64,000 nt of DNA from Acidimicrobiaceae bacterium (GTDB lineage: Bacteria; Actinomycetota; Acidimicrobiia; Acidimicrobiales; RAAP-2), in NCBI GenBank assembly GCA_003141095.1, contig PLKM01000015.1, positions 1 through 64,000 of the forward strand. The letters are read 5' to 3'. Below, piece by piece: positions 51,335-60,718 of the stretch (positions are counted from its first letter, which is position 1; every line of letters starts with the position of its first letter). Both the position numbers and the translations under genes were made by a program. The notes beneath the pieces are model-generated. The model saw only the letters and a list, made by a program, of their open reading frames with translations, was not told the DNA's origin and did not search any database.

Positions 51335-52840
51335 GTGACCGTACTTGGTGCAACGCAACCGCACGCACGTGCGCTCGAGAATGAGACGGGGGCCGAAAGG
51401 TCGCACCGGCGCCGCTGGTCGATTTTGGCGGTGCTGGGTATTTCTCAATTGATGGTGATTCTCGACGGCACCATTGTCAATATTGCCTTACCGACGGCGC
51501 AGCAGGCGTTGCACTTTTCCAACTCCGATCGCCAGTGGATTGTCACGGCCTACTCTCTGGCCTTTGGCAGTCTCCTGCTGCTCGGTGGGAGGATTTCCGA
51601 CTACATCGGTCGAAAGAATGCGCTGATCACTGGGCTGGTCGGTTTCGCCGTGGCCTCCGCGCTGGGTGCGGCTTCGGTGAACTTCACCATGCTGGTTATT
51701 GCCCGCACGGTCCAGGGTGCCTTCGGTGCCCTGTTGGCGCCCGCTGTTCTCGCTCTTCTCACCACCACCTTCACCGATCCCGGTGAGCGCGGTCGCGCGT
51801 TTGGCATCTACGGTGCGATTGCCGGTGCGGGCGGGGCTCTCGGCCTTCTCCTGGGTGGTGTGCTCACGTCCTACGCTTCGTGGCGCTGGACGCTACTCGT
51901 CAATCTCTTCTTCGCGGTCGTGGGCGTGACCGGTGCCGCAATTCTCATGCATAAAGACCGTGGCGTCGACCACGATCCCTTGGACTGGCGAGGCGTGCTG
52001 AGCGCCACCGGTGGCCTGTTCGCACTGGTCTACGGCTTCTCGCACGCCGAGACCACCTCGTGGAGCAATCACTTCACGATCGGAAGTTTCGTCGCGGCGG
52101 TGATACTGCTCGGAACCTTTGCTTCCGTTCAGCTCCGTGCCAAGTACCCTTTGCTGCCGCTTCGCGTCGTGCTCGATCGCAACCGTGGCGGGGCTCTCGT
52201 GGCCATGCTGGTCGCTGGATCGGGAATGTTCGGGGTCTTCCTCTTTCTCACGTACTACCTGCAAGACACGCTCGGGTTCAGCCCGGTCCTTACCGGCGTG
52301 GCCTTTTTGCCAATGGTGGTGGCCCTCTCGCTCACGGCACAACTCTCCAACATTGTGCTGCTTCCAAAGTTCGGCCCCCGTCCATTGATTCCGGTCGGCA
52401 TGCTGATGGCGGCGGCCTCGCTGTTCTGGTTGACGAAGTTAGGCATCGCGAGTTCTTACCCGGTGCACATTCTCCCTGCGCTCGTCATTCTCGGCCTCGG
52501 CATTGGGCTCGTCTTCGCGCCGGCGATCAACACGGCCACCTGGGGCGTCGAGCCCCACGACGCGGGTGTCGCGTCGGCGTCAGTGAATACCGCCCAACAG
52601 ATCGGTGGCTCCGTCGGCACGGCACTGCTCAATACGCTGGCCGCGGGTGCGGCCACCACGTATCTCGTGGATCGCGCTCCAACCAAGTTGAACGTCGAGT
52701 TGGCGAACGTGCACAGCTACACCGCAGCCTTTGGATACTCGGCGATGATCTTCATCGGTGGCGCACTCGTCACCGGTCTGCTTCTACGCTCGGGTGCACC
52801 CAAGCTGTCCGAGTCCGACGTGACCGTCGTTGCCCACTAA
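51335..52840 (+). CDS. DHA2-family (EmrB/QacA) 14-helix drug exporter
   Basis: A 501-aa MFS protein with 14 predicted helices. Helix 1 carries LDGTIVNIALPTAQQAL, the DHA2 motif D1; GGRISDYIGRKNAL is the loop 2-3 motif, and the helix 5 motif C-like stretch GAIAGAGGALGLLLGGVLTSY marks an antiporter. It exports lipophilic cations or similar compounds against protons. GTG 51335 follows AAAGGAG at 7 bases. The divergent TetR gene is its presumed regulator. Confidence 0.88.
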   Translation: MTVLGATQPHARALENETGAERSHRRRWSILAVLGISQLMVILDGTIVNIALPTAQQALHFSNSDRQWIVTAYSLAFGSLLLLGGRISDYIGRKNALITGLVGFAVASALGAASVNFTMLVIARTVQGAFGALLAPAVLALLTTTFTDPGERGRAFGIYGAIAGAGGALGLLLGGVLTSYASWRWTLLVNLFFAVVGVTGAAILMHKDRGVDHDPLDWRGVLSATGGLFALVYGFSHAETTSWSNHFTIGSFVAAVILLGTFASVQLRAKYPLLPLRVVLDRNRGGALVAMLVAGSGMFGVFLFLTYYLQDTLGFSPVLTGVAFLPMVVALSLTAQLSNIVLLPKFGPRPLIPVGMLMAAASLFWLTKLGIASSYPVHILPALVILGLGIGLVFAPAINTATWGVEPHDAGVASASVNTAQQIGGSVGTALLNTLAAGAATTYLVDRAPTKLNVELANVHSYTAAFGYSAMIFIGGALVTGLLLRSGAPKLSESDVTVVAH

Positions 52841-52946
52841 GCGCGTGGTGCACCCGTCGCCGGTTCAGGTGGCGGATGTGTGGCGACCTCGAAGGCTCCG
52901 ATCACCCGCTCTCGACGAGCACGACTGGCGCGGCGTACTGACCGCG

Positions 52947-53321
52947 TTAGGGCTGATCGTCGAGAGTAGCGCTGGCCTTCTCGCGGACTTGTCTACGCAG
53001 TTGAAGAATACGCATGGAGCCCAAGGCCAGCACCAACAGCGCCCCGAGGGCCACGGAGCCGAGGAGTGCCACCGATAGCGGCAACGTGCCGGAGGACGTG
53101 AAGAATCGTACCTTCACGTCCTTGGGGTTCTGGAAGACAAAAATCAAAATAACTGCCAACACGACAATCGCAGGCAGTATCCGTATCCAGGCTCGAGATG
53201 TTCGCGTCGACGTAATCGGCTCTGGAGCCTCGTTCGTTGGAACAACATCATCACTGCTGAAACTGGCGCCGGAGGAGTTTTCCGGCGGCGGGCCTTCTTC
53301 GTCGTCTGCTTGACTCACCAT
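52947..53321 (-). CDS. LapA-domain (DUF1049) membrane protein
   Basis: A 124-aa protein. An acidic, disordered N-terminus (residues 1-40) is followed by two hydrophobic helices (about 44-62 and 79-100), with PKDVKVRFFTSSGTLPLSVALL between them, the LapA/DUF1049 pattern. A short basic helix ends the protein. The role is thought to be envelope-related and is not settled. ATG 53321 is chosen over TTG 53333 because GGGGGC lies 4-5 bases before it. Confidence 0.75.
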   Translation of the reverse strand: MVSQADDEEGPPPENSSGASFSSDDVVPTNEAPEPITSTRTSRAWIRILPAIVVLAVILIFVFQNPKDVKVRFFTSSGTLPLSVALLGSVALGALLVLALGSMRILQLRRQVREKASATLDDQP

Positions 53322-53470
53322 CGGAGCCCCCAATCTTCCTGCGCTACCAACTAGGCCGAGTAGACCTCAACGTCAGAGTAGTTCCACGCCGACTCGAGCG
53401 CCTGACGCCTGGCGCCTAGCGCGTCATTGAGCGCAGGAGCCACACCAGAACTCCGAGAACTCTTGTCCTT

Positions 53471-54349
53471 CTACAGATGGAATGGGGCCACCATCGAGGG
53501 GGCGGTCCGGCTCGCCCCGAGCAGCGCGACGTGCAGCAGCGACTCAGTCGTGCGCAGCAGCGAATAGTGGTTGAAGTAGCGGCCCACTCGGAGCCCATGC
53601 GGGACTGACGGCGCGATCACGAGCGTGGGTACCTGATTCGAGGCCTGCGAATCGTTCTCGTCAAAGGTGATGAACAGGGCCAACGATTGCGACCGGTACT
53701 GCGAGCTCGCAAGAATCAGGGGAACCATTCGACGCAGCCACGCGTCGCCAGTGGCCACCGGGCAACTGTGCATGTCATCGCAGATATTCGGAGCAATGAA
53801 AGTGAAGCCGGCGCGCAGATCGAACGGCGGCGTCAGCGGCACGTCGTTTCGCTGGCACGACGAAGCGAGTGAACGGTAGTAGACCGCCGGATTGTGCCGA
53901 GCGGCGTAGGTACCGCTCGTAACCCGGGCGCAACGCGACGGCATGGATTCGGCCAGCGCCCGCCAATCGGTACCCAGTTCGGAAAAGATGCTCGCGGATG
54001 ATAACGGATGCGAGCTCGGCTCTCCGTCGTCGGTGATGCCTTGGGTCGAACCCGACGTCAGCGCGATGTAGTTCGGCAGACTGGGGTGTGAGACCGCGAA
54101 GTAGTTCGTGGCCAAACCGCACTCTGACGCGAGCGAGTTGAGGTAGGGAGCGCTCGACGAACCGATCACCGAATAGCCGACATTCTCGAGCAGAATCCAC
54201 ACCACGTGGTCGTAGTGCGGTGTTCCGGCGACTCCGCACGGAGAATTTGCGGCAAGGGGACTCGACGCGCCATTGGCCGAGACCGGGCTCAGCGTTACGA
54301 GCAGTAGCACCACAAGAGCCACTCCAGAGATCCAACCGCGAAGGCGCAC
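53471..54349 (-). CDS. Secreted phosphoesterase (alkaline-phosphatase-like, PF04185 type)
   Basis: A 292-aa exported protein. Signal peptide: basic start MRLRGW, hydrophobic core to about residue 25. The mature part has DHVVWILLENVGYSVIG (first metal-site strand, with Glu), YFAVSHPSLPNYIALTSG (Ser/Thr nucleophile region) and ALFITFDENDSQASNQVPT (second metal-site acids), as in the phosphatidylinositol/acid phosphatase branch of the phosphoesterase family. Cysteine pairs suggest disulfides. It should cleave phosphate esters outside the membrane. The gene ends about 150 bases after the LapA-like gene's start region, on the same strand. Confidence 0.78.
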   Translation of the reverse strand: MRLRGWISGVALVVLLLVTLSPVSANGASSPLAANSPCGVAGTPHYDHVVWILLENVGYSVIGSSSAPYLNSLASECGLATNYFAVSHPSLPNYIALTSGSTQGITDDGEPSSHPLSSASIFSELGTDWRALAESMPSRCARVTSGTYAARHNPAVYYRSLASSCQRNDVPLTPPFDLRAGFTFIAPNICDDMHSCPVATGDAWLRRMVPLILASSQYRSQSLALFITFDENDSQASNQVPTLVIAPSVPHGLRVGRYFNHYSLLRTTESLLHVALLGASRTAPSMVAPFHL

Positions 54350-54452
54350 ATCCCCATCTTCGCAGTGCTCACGATCAACACGCCACTCCAGCGGGTTCGC
54401 TGAGGTCGGGGCGGCGTGAATAGCTGTACGCGACGTCCCCGCTTCTGCTTGG

Positions 54453-55103
54453 CTACTGCCGATCGGTCACGATTGCGAGGGCGCTGGGGCCCACCTCGAT
54501 GTCGATCACCGGATGAAGGGCCGGATTGAGCCAACGCATGACGACGTTCAAGTCGTTCGAAGGTATCCCAACGCATCCCTGCGTCGGCACGCCGGTGCTG
54601 ACGTGCAGGAAAAAGCCAGAGCCCGCTCCCTTGACCACGGGATTGGTGTTGTAGTTGATCACGACGGCGTGCGCGTAGGCCTCACCGGCGTACAAGAGAT
54701 TCTCCGATGCTCCGCCTGGCGAGAGTCGGCTCTTCACGTGCTGGTTGTACTGCGCGGAGTTCGGATTCTCGTCCCACCAATCATCGGCACCCGCTCGAAA
54801 ATACGGCAACTTTGTTCCGTTGTTCGCCTGGTTGCCAAAGGCTTGGGTCAATGTGAACAGGCCAATCGGGGTTCGACCGAGACCTTCTTTCGTGTGGCCG
54901 ACACCGTGCACCCCAACCTCGGCAAGAAAGGGGCCGTGGACCTGAACGTACCGGCCGTCGCTCTCGAGTTCCCATGTCCTCAGCACCGCCGTGACCGAGT
55001 GGGCTGAGGTGGCTTGCACGGTGATGACCTGGCCGGGTGATACCGACGCGAATGATCCCTGGGTGGCGACACCGAGCGAGAGCCCGACGACGGCGGCGAC
55101 CAA
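54453..55103 (-). CDS. L,D-transpeptidase (YkuD domain)
   Basis: A 216-aa (from TTG) exported peptidoglycan-crosslinking enzyme. The catalytic domain ends in FFLHVSTGVPTQGCVGIPS with His167 and Cys177, as in YkuD enzymes. TTG 55103 starts inside the signal peptide and leaves it without a positive region. The frame continues upstream as IIGKRVIASALVAAV, a proper signal-peptide start, and AAGGAG (55143-55148) lies 9 bases before an ATC at 55133, with no ATG, GTG or TTG in frame nearby. The real start may therefore be ATC 55133 (226 aa). The family makes 3-3 cross-links or attaches proteins to the wall. Confidence 0.8.
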   Translation of the reverse strand: MVAAVVGLSLGVATQGSFASVSPGQVITVQATSAHSVTAVLRTWELESDGRYVQVHGPFLAEVGVHGVGHTKEGLGRTPIGLFTLTQAFGNQANNGTKLPYFRAGADDWWDENPNSAQYNQHVKSRLSPGGASENLLYAGEAYAHAVVINYNTNPVVKGAGSGFFLHVSTGVPTQGCVGIPSNDLNVVMRWLNPALHPVIDIEVGPSALAIVTDRQ

Positions 55104-55517
55104 GGCTGAGGCGATGACCCTTTTTCCGATGATGGCAACCCTCTCCTTGGCGCACGCTGTCAGTTGAATGTCAATGGTCAGAGCATCCTAAGTGCCCTCG
55201 CCGGACGAGTCTCCGATGAATCAGACCTGGTGGGGGGGTAAGCCCACGCACGTCATCCACCAAGTATTTCCTCACCTGGGCGAGACAGCCGGTGACCTTG
55301 TGCCCTAACAGCGCCGCCCATATCTGAACAATCATTGATTAAACGCGAATGCGAGGTCGATCGGTACCTGGCGCCAATGAATGAACCGAGGACCAATGAC
55401 AGGGTGGAGGCTTCATCGCCGAGCGACTCTTGTGGTCGTGAACGGACGAGCGGTGAGTTGCGCCACCACGCCCTTGGGCGAAGATCGAGTCGCGACTCCT
55501 TCATTGCGTTCTCGCTC
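55104..55517. other. Gap between L,D-transpeptidase and radical SAM genes
   Basis: Divergent region of about 380-410 bases without a recognised gene, apart from the possible 5' end of the transpeptidase frame (to 55133). An open frame runs in from 55335 ahead of the radical SAM gene, but its residues do not look like protein. AATCA-T-TGATT (55330-55340) is a small perfect inverted repeat of unknown role. Confidence 0.4.
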
Positions 55518-56663
55518 ATGACAATGACGGCACCCGCGCCCCCGAGCAGGGGCCAGTTCGAGACCCGACCACTGCTCGTCTTTTGGGAGATGACCAAGGC
55601 GTGCGCGCTCGCGTGCGCGCACTGTCGAGCGTGCGCACAGCGCGAGCCCGGACCGGACGAATTGACGACGCAAGAAGGCTTCGCGCTCATCGACGAACTC
55701 GCGGACATTGGCCGGCCACGACCGATCTTGATCCTGACCGGAGGCGACTGCCTTCAGCGCGCGGACATCGTTGAAATCGCCAGCTACGCCCAGCGTCAAG
55801 GAGTGCCCGTCGCCATCTCGCCCTCCGTCACCCCTCAACTCACGGCGTCAGTTCTCGATGAACTCCGAGCGTGCGGCGTGCACAGCGCCTCGCTCAGTCT
55901 CGATGGTTCCAACGCTTCGACTCACGACACCCTGCGCGGAATTCCCGGGCACTACGAAGCCACGCTTGAGGGCATCAAACTCCTGAAGGAGCACGGATTC
56001 ACCACCCAGATAAACACGACGGTCATGGCCAGCAATCTTCACGAATTGGCTGACATCGCCGTGACCCTGCACGACTTGGACGTCGACGTGTGGGAGGTCT
56101 TCTTTCTCATCACGATGGGGCGCGGTACCGAAGTCCTCGAATCGACCGCGCTCGAGAATGAAGACGTCTGCAATTTTCTCGTCGACGCCTCGAGATACGG
56201 TTTCACCGTTCGCACCGTTGAGGCTCCCTTCTTTCGTCGAGTGGCGGCGGCTCGAAAGCAGGATCCCCAACCGGTAGATGCGGCAATTCCGGGTCCGCTC
56301 TACCACGAGCTACGAGATCGCCTGTTCGAGAAGCTGGGTGCCCCGACGGCGCCAGTGCGGGCACCGAGTGCGGCCACTCGTGATGGCAAGGGAATCATCT
56401 TCATCGCCACGAACGGCGATATCTATCCTTCCGGATTCATGCCCTACCGCCTCGGTAACGTGCGCGAAGAGCACCTCATCGACGTCTACCGTGACAACAC
56501 AGTGCTTCGTGCCATCCGCGCCGCGACCTTCGAGGAGCCGTGCGGGTCGTGCGAGTACGCCCAACTCTGCGGCGGCTCGAGGGCGAGGGCCTACGCGACC
56601 TCGGGGAACCCGCTGGGCGCCGATCCAGGGTGTCTCATCGTCGCCACATACCGGCACCACTGA
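55518..56663 (+). CDS. Radical SAM/SPASM protein (TIGR04053-like)
   Basis: A 381-aa iron-sulfur enzyme. The radical SAM cluster is bound by Cys29, Cys33 and Cys36 in CALACAHCRAC. SAM-side strand motifs such as LILTGGD and the SLDG region follow. The C-terminal SPASM-like part has Cys342, Cys345, Cys351 and Cys372 (CGSCEYAQLCGG and PGC) for an auxiliary cluster. It resembles the TIGR04053 subfamily, some of which sit with heme-modification genes. Here no substrate peptide or heme gene is adjacent, so the function is open. ATG 55518 is chosen (ATG 55524 is also possible) because the residues before it are unlike the family. Confidence 0.8.
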   Translation: MTMTAPAPPSRGQFETRPLLVFWEMTKACALACAHCRACAQREPGPDELTTQEGFALIDELADIGRPRPILILTGGDCLQRADIVEIASYAQRQGVPVAISPSVTPQLTASVLDELRACGVHSASLSLDGSNASTHDTLRGIPGHYEATLEGIKLLKEHGFTTQINTTVMASNLHELADIAVTLHDLDVDVWEVFFLITMGRGTEVLESTALENEDVCNFLVDASRYGFTVRTVEAPFFRRVAAARKQDPQPVDAAIPGPLYHELRDRLFEKLGAPTAPVRAPSAATRDGKGIIFIATNGDIYPSGFMPYRLGNVREEHLIDVYRDNTVLRAIRAATFEEPCGSCEYAQLCGGSRARAYATSGNPLGADPGCLIVATYRHH

Positions 56664-56827
56664 AGTCCGCCCGCGGCCAGCGGGTCAAGCGGCGCGATTC
56701 CTTCGTCGTCGTCGGCGAAACTGTTGGTCTGGGTCAGAGTTCCAGCCGCTGACGCAATTGTGGACTCCGCGCAGTGTTCATTCGCCGTTAGCGGCAATCC
56801 ACGTACGACGTCGGGATTTGGCGATCG

Positions 56828-57664
56828 TCAACTGACGACCATGGTGTCGAGGTCGAGCGAAGTGAGATCAGCGCCCACGACGACGAGGCCATCGAAATCG
56901 CTCGCCATCTCGCGCCATTGCGGCTCACTACCCGGTGAGAGAGCGGGGACGTAGTGGGTCATGACCAGCGCCTTCACGCCACCACGCTGCGCGGTCTGAG
57001 CCGCCTGAACAACCGTCGAGTGGTAATCCATGATGTCGTGCAGTCGCGCGCTCGGCACCTGTCGTACGAGGTCCTCGCGGATGACCGTCTGCACGTAGGC
57101 ACTCGCCCCCTTCACGAGCTCATCGAGCGACGCGCAGGGCAACCCGTCACCCGCGATGACGACGCTCTGCTCACCTTCGTCGATCCGGTACCCCAGGGTT
57201 GGCTCGACCGGTCGATGATCGGTCGCACCGGCGAGCACTACGCTCGCGCCAAGGGTAAAGGTCTCGCCCGGCCGCACTTCGAGAACTTCGAGTAACGGCC
57301 CTTCGTGGAGGTCATCGTGATGACGAAGTCGGTACCCGACGTCAGTCGCCATCGCCGAAAGGGTCGCGTCGACGAACGCCTTGGTCCCGACGGGACCCAC
57401 AATCTTCAGAACCGTTGGCGTTGGGCTCATGACCCAATGGGTCGTGATCACGTCATTGAGGTCACATACGTGGTCACTGTGCAGATGGGTGAGGACCACA
57501 CCCGTCAGCATGAGAGGGAACAGACGCTCGCTCGCCAGACGCAAGACGACTCCCCGGCCACAGTCGAAAAGGATGTTGGCCGCGTTCGTTGTCACCAGCG
57601 TCGCGGGCCCCGCATGATCGGGGTGGGGAATCGGGGAGCCGGTTCCGAGCAACGTGACCTTCAA
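56828..57664 (-). CDS. MBL-fold metallohydrolase, RNase Z-like
   Basis: A 278-aa metallo-beta-lactamase fold protein. MKVTLLGTGSPIPHPDHAGP and VVLTHLHSDHVCDLND (His-x-His-x-Asp-His) give the first metal site. GATDHRPVEPTLGYRI, VVIAGDGLP and LVMTHYVPALSP supply the remaining metal ligands in the usual order. The first strand with LGTGSP is the RNase Z/arylsulfatase-like branch. It could process tRNA 3' ends or hydrolyse a small ester; the exosite arm of true RNase Z is not evident. Start ATG 57664. Monocistronic. Confidence 0.8.
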   Translation of the reverse strand: MKVTLLGTGSPIPHPDHAGPATLVTTNAANILFDCGRGVVLRLASERLFPLMLTGVVLTHLHSDHVCDLNDVITTHWVMSPTPTVLKIVGPVGTKAFVDATLSAMATDVGYRLRHHDDLHEGPLLEVLEVRPGETFTLGASVVLAGATDHRPVEPTLGYRIDEGEQSVVIAGDGLPCASLDELVKGASAYVQTVIREDLVRQVPSARLHDIMDYHSTVVQAAQTAQRGGVKALVMTHYVPALSPGSEPQWREMASDFDGLVVVGADLTSLDLDTMVVS

Positions 57665-57829
57665 TGAGTGCCCCCAATTTTGAACGAAAAATCAACCCTA
57701 CGTCGTCCTCGCGTACCGGGTGTGGTTCCCTTCTCGAATAACTCCTGACAACGGCGCTCTTCTGGCGCGTTGTGCCGTGAAACACTCTTCGGACGTGGCC
57801 GAGAGATCGACCACGCCGTAGTGAGCCAA

Positions 57830-58936
57830 TCAGAGATTCCGGCTCACAAATTTCTGGATAGCCGCCTTCAGCACTGGAGAGAATGGAAGGTCCTTGGTGT
57901 AGTTGGCAGATGTGCCCGAGGCGTCGACCTTGAGCACGTGATCAATGCCCTTCAGGTGGACATAGTCGGTGTCCGCCCCGGCCCTCGAGAGCCCTTTGAC
58001 GATGTGATCGGACTGGCTGCACGAAACCTGAATGTCGGCCTCACTGCACGACACAATCACCGGGGTATGCGCGGGCAGCGCCGCCGCCAAGGTGCCGGGG
58101 TCGTACTGATCGGCTTCGTAAAGATACTTTGCGTCAGAGGGGCTCAGGATGCTGTTGAGCCCGTAGGGGAGGTTCACCGCCACCTTCCCGGTCGATCGCA
58201 GACGGGCGAGTGCCTTCTTCAGCGTCGACTTGACAGTGGCCTCTAGTTTCTTGGTGATCTGGCCGGCCTTCGCTTCGACGGTGACCTGCGCGTCGACTTG
58301 GGCTGCGATGAGGTCCAAGTAGCGAATGCCCAGTGGCTCAAAGAGGCCCAGCGCGTGAATTCGAGGGACGGCTCCCGCGTGGCCGGTGGCCATCAGCAGG
58401 GCGTAGAGGGCGCCTTCGCTGTGACCGAAAACGGCGAGTCGTTGGTCGTCAATCCCTTTTTGCGCGGCGAGGTATTTCAATGCGGCAACCGACTCCTGCT
58501 CGTAGGGGAGAATGCCAATCGAGTCGACGTTGGTGGCGTAGGAACCAAGACCGGTCTGACCACTTCCAAGCTTGTCGTAGCGAAGACTCGCCACCCCGTC
58601 GTCGCCCAGCCAGTCGGCCAGTGTCTTGAGTGTATTTATTGAACCCGTTTCCAGGGGACTGTTGCCATTGCGATCGGTGGGCCCGCTTCCGGCGATGAGC
58701 AGGACCGCCGGGACCGACTCACCGGCGTCAACTGGGTGACGGTATGTTGCGTAAATTTTGATACCGCCCGCGAAGAACGAAACCGGCTCGTCGATCCACG
58801 AAGTGGCAGAAGTCTTGCTCGAAGCCGATGCGCCGCCTACGAACGTGCCGGCGGACACAAGGATTACGAGCAGACCCAACAACACTGAGGGCGCATGCCC
58901 GACGAGGGACCTGCCAGGAGAGATGACGCTTTTCAT
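57830..58936 (-). CDS. Exported alpha/beta-hydrolase
   Basis: A 368-aa hydrolase with a signal peptide (residues 1-40, hydrophobic core LLGLLVILVSAGTFVGG). The alpha/beta fold starts PAVLLIAGSGPTDRNGNSP, an oxyanion-hole region typical of the YhaP/BAAT-like branch. The nucleophile elbow is FGHSEGALYA, the acid strand is VIVSCSEADIQV and the catalytic histidine is in GIDHVLK. An inserted helical cap lies around residues 200-260. It should hydrolyse an ester or amide outside the membrane. Start ATG. Confidence 0.78.
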   Translation of the reverse strand: MKSVISPGRSLVGHAPSVLLGLLVILVSAGTFVGGASASSKTSATSWIDEPVSFFAGGIKIYATYRHPVDAGESVPAVLLIAGSGPTDRNGNSPLETGSINTLKTLADWLGDDGVASLRYDKLGSGQTGLGSYATNVDSIGILPYEQESVAALKYLAAQKGIDDQRLAVFGHSEGALYALLMATGHAGAVPRIHALGLFEPLGIRYLDLIAAQVDAQVTVEAKAGQITKKLEATVKSTLKKALARLRSTGKVAVNLPYGLNSILSPSDAKYLYEADQYDPGTLAAALPAHTPVIVSCSEADIQVSCSQSDHIVKGLSRAGADTDYVHLKGIDHVLKVDASGTSANYTKDLPFSPVLKAAIQKFVSRNL

Positions 58937-59158
58937 TACTACAAAGGTACAGAGTTCGCCTCTGCGACCACAGCGCGCGTAGCAAGGGAGAACTCATCAC
59001 CCGTTAATGGGCTCGTACGCCAGTTCTCGACGTCACCTCTTGATCGGACGGGCGGGGCCCCTATGTGACCACGACGTGGTCTGGACCGAGTGCGGCGCGA
59101 CTGACGCACTCGAGATTCCATCTCGCGCCAACGATGTTCGCGATGTGAAGCGTCGTGG

Positions 59159-59545
59159 CTACCCGAGCAGATCCCAGCGGTTTCCAAAGATGTCGCGAAA
59201 GACAACCACCCGCCCGTACGGTTCTTCACGCGGTGTCGTGAGCAGGTCAATTCCCTCTGACTTCAGCCGCTCAAGCGTCCCGTTGAAGTCATCCACTCTC
59301 AGGAAGAACCCGACGCGATCCCCCGCCTGATCACCAACCCTCGACTCTTGCGTCTCTCCGTCAGCACGAGCCAGCAGAATTCCGGTCGTGGCATTCGCGG
59401 GGCGAACAACAACCCAACGCTTCGCACGCCCACTGCCAGTGAGTGAGGGCGAGTCTTCAATCAGATCTAAGCCCAAGACTCGGACGAAGAAGTCAATAGC
59501 CGTATCGTAATCGCGGACGACAATTGTCACCAGATCCAGGTTCAC
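59159..59545 (-). CDS. VOC-family (glyoxalase-like) protein
   Basis: A 128-aa protein of two beta-alpha-beta-beta-beta modules. MNLDLVTIVVRDYDTAIDFF begins the first module and DRVGFFLRVDDFNGTLERL the second; the end GRVVVFRDIFGNRWDLLG is the classic last strand. Metal ligands are not fully apparent, so it could be a catalytic dioxygenase/isomerase or a binding protein. The start is GTG at 59545. It stands alone on the minus strand. Confidence 0.72.
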   Translation of the reverse strand: MNLDLVTIVVRDYDTAIDFFVRVLGLDLIEDSPSLTGSGRAKRWVVVRPANATTGILLARADGETQESRVGDQAGDRVGFFLRVDDFNGTLERLKSEGIDLLTTPREEPYGRVVVFRDIFGNRWDLLG

Positions 59546-59644
59546 CGGCTCGAGGCTAGATCAACGCGCCCAGCTGCTCAGACCGTGCAGGCCAATCGTA
59601 GCGATGACGGACGTCGAAGCTTTTGGAGCGAACTTTCGAACCGA

Positions 59645-59650
59645 TAAAAT
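59645..59650 (+). promoter_or_regulatory. Promoter of the trhO gene (leaderless)
   Basis: -10 TAAAAT (59645-59650) is preceded at 16 bases by TTGGAG (59623-59628), a fair -35. It ends 6 bases before the GTG start, giving a leaderless message. No Shine-Dalgarno is present. Confidence 0.5.
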
Positions 59651-59656
59651 AGCCGG

Positions 59657-60547
59657 GTGGAACTGCAGAAGGTCATTCTTTACTACGGGTTCACCCCGCT
59701 TCATGATCCAGACGCCATTCTCCTCTGGCAGCGGACTTTGTGTGAGAACCTCGGCCTGCGGGGCCGCATCTTGATTTCCACCCACGGCATAAATGGCACG
59801 CTCGGGGGCGACATGTCGGCGCTGAAGAAATACGTGAAGCAGACAAAGCAGTACCCGGGTTTCAAACACATTGACTTCAAATGGTCGGATGGAACCGGGC
59901 ATGACTTTCCCCGGCTACGAGTTCGCGTGCGCGACGAGGTCGTCTCATTCGGTGCGCCCGGTGAGCTCGCGGTTGACGAACACGGCGTGGTCGGGGGTGG
60001 CGTGCACCTCAAGCCCGCCGAGGTGAATCAGCTGGTCGAAGAGCGCGGCGACGAGGTCGTCTTCTTCGATGGTCGAAACGCCTTTGAGGCAAAGATCGGC
60101 AAGTTTAGGAATGCCATCGTTCCCGATGTGAAGACCACGAGGGACTTCGTCGGCGAATTGGAGAGCGGCAAGTACGACTACTTGAAGGACAGGCCCATTG
60201 TCACGTACTGCACCGGAGGAATCCGCTGCGAGGTGTTGTCATCGGTGATGAAGAACCGAGGCTTCAGCGAGGTCTACCAGATCGAAGGCGGCATCGTTCG
60301 CTACGGAGAGGCTTTCGCCGACCGAGGACTCTGGGAGGGCTCGCTCTATGTCTTCGACTCGCGAATGAATCACGAGTTCAGCGACGAGGCCAAGGTGATT
60401 GGCGTCTGCGAACGATGCGAAGAGCCGACGAGCAAGTTCTACAACTGCGCAAATCTCGCTTGTCGCAAACTCATACTGCTTTGTGACACCTGCACGGCTG
60501 ACAACGTGAGCAAGAACTGCTCACCAACTCACGCGGACTTTCATTGA
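59657..60547 (+). CDS. trhO: tRNA uridine(34) hydroxylase TrhO (rhodanese-related)
   Basis: A 296-aa protein, the usual length of TrhO/YceA. The N-terminal ferredoxin-like part ([18 protein letters not shown]) leads to a rhodanese domain with the catalytic loop [11 protein letters not shown] (Cys185). The C-terminal zinc-like Cys cluster (GVCERCEEP and CANLACRK, then LCDTC) is typical of the long form. The enzyme adds a hydroxyl to uridine 34 of some tRNAs in an oxygen-dependent manner. Start GTG 59657. Confidence 0.9.
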   Translation: MELQKVILYYGFTPLHDPDAILLWQRTLCENLGLRGRILISTHGINGTLGGDMSALKKYVKQTKQYPGFKHIDFKWSDGTGHDFPRLRVRVRDEVVSFGAPGELAVDEHGVVGGGVHLKPAEVNQLVEERGDEVVFFDGRNAFEAKIGKFRNAIVPDVKTTRDFVGELESGKYDYLKDRPIVTYCTGGIRCEVLSSVMKNRGFSEVYQIEGGIVRYGEAFADRGLWEGSLYVFDSRMNHEFSDEAKVIGVCERCEEPTSKFYNCANLACRKLILLCDTCTADNVSKNCSPTHADFH

Positions 60548-60718
60548 GGACATCGTCCTACCGGAACGCTCCAGACAGATTGGCGTCCTCGCCGGCGTAG
60601 GTACTTCTACACCGGGTTTTCACCGACGCGGTGTGAAAGTATGAGTCGTGACTGATATTTCGAGAGTCGATGGCGCGAGACGGCCGAGCAATCGTCGCCG
60701 CCCCGTAGTGGTGTCCTC

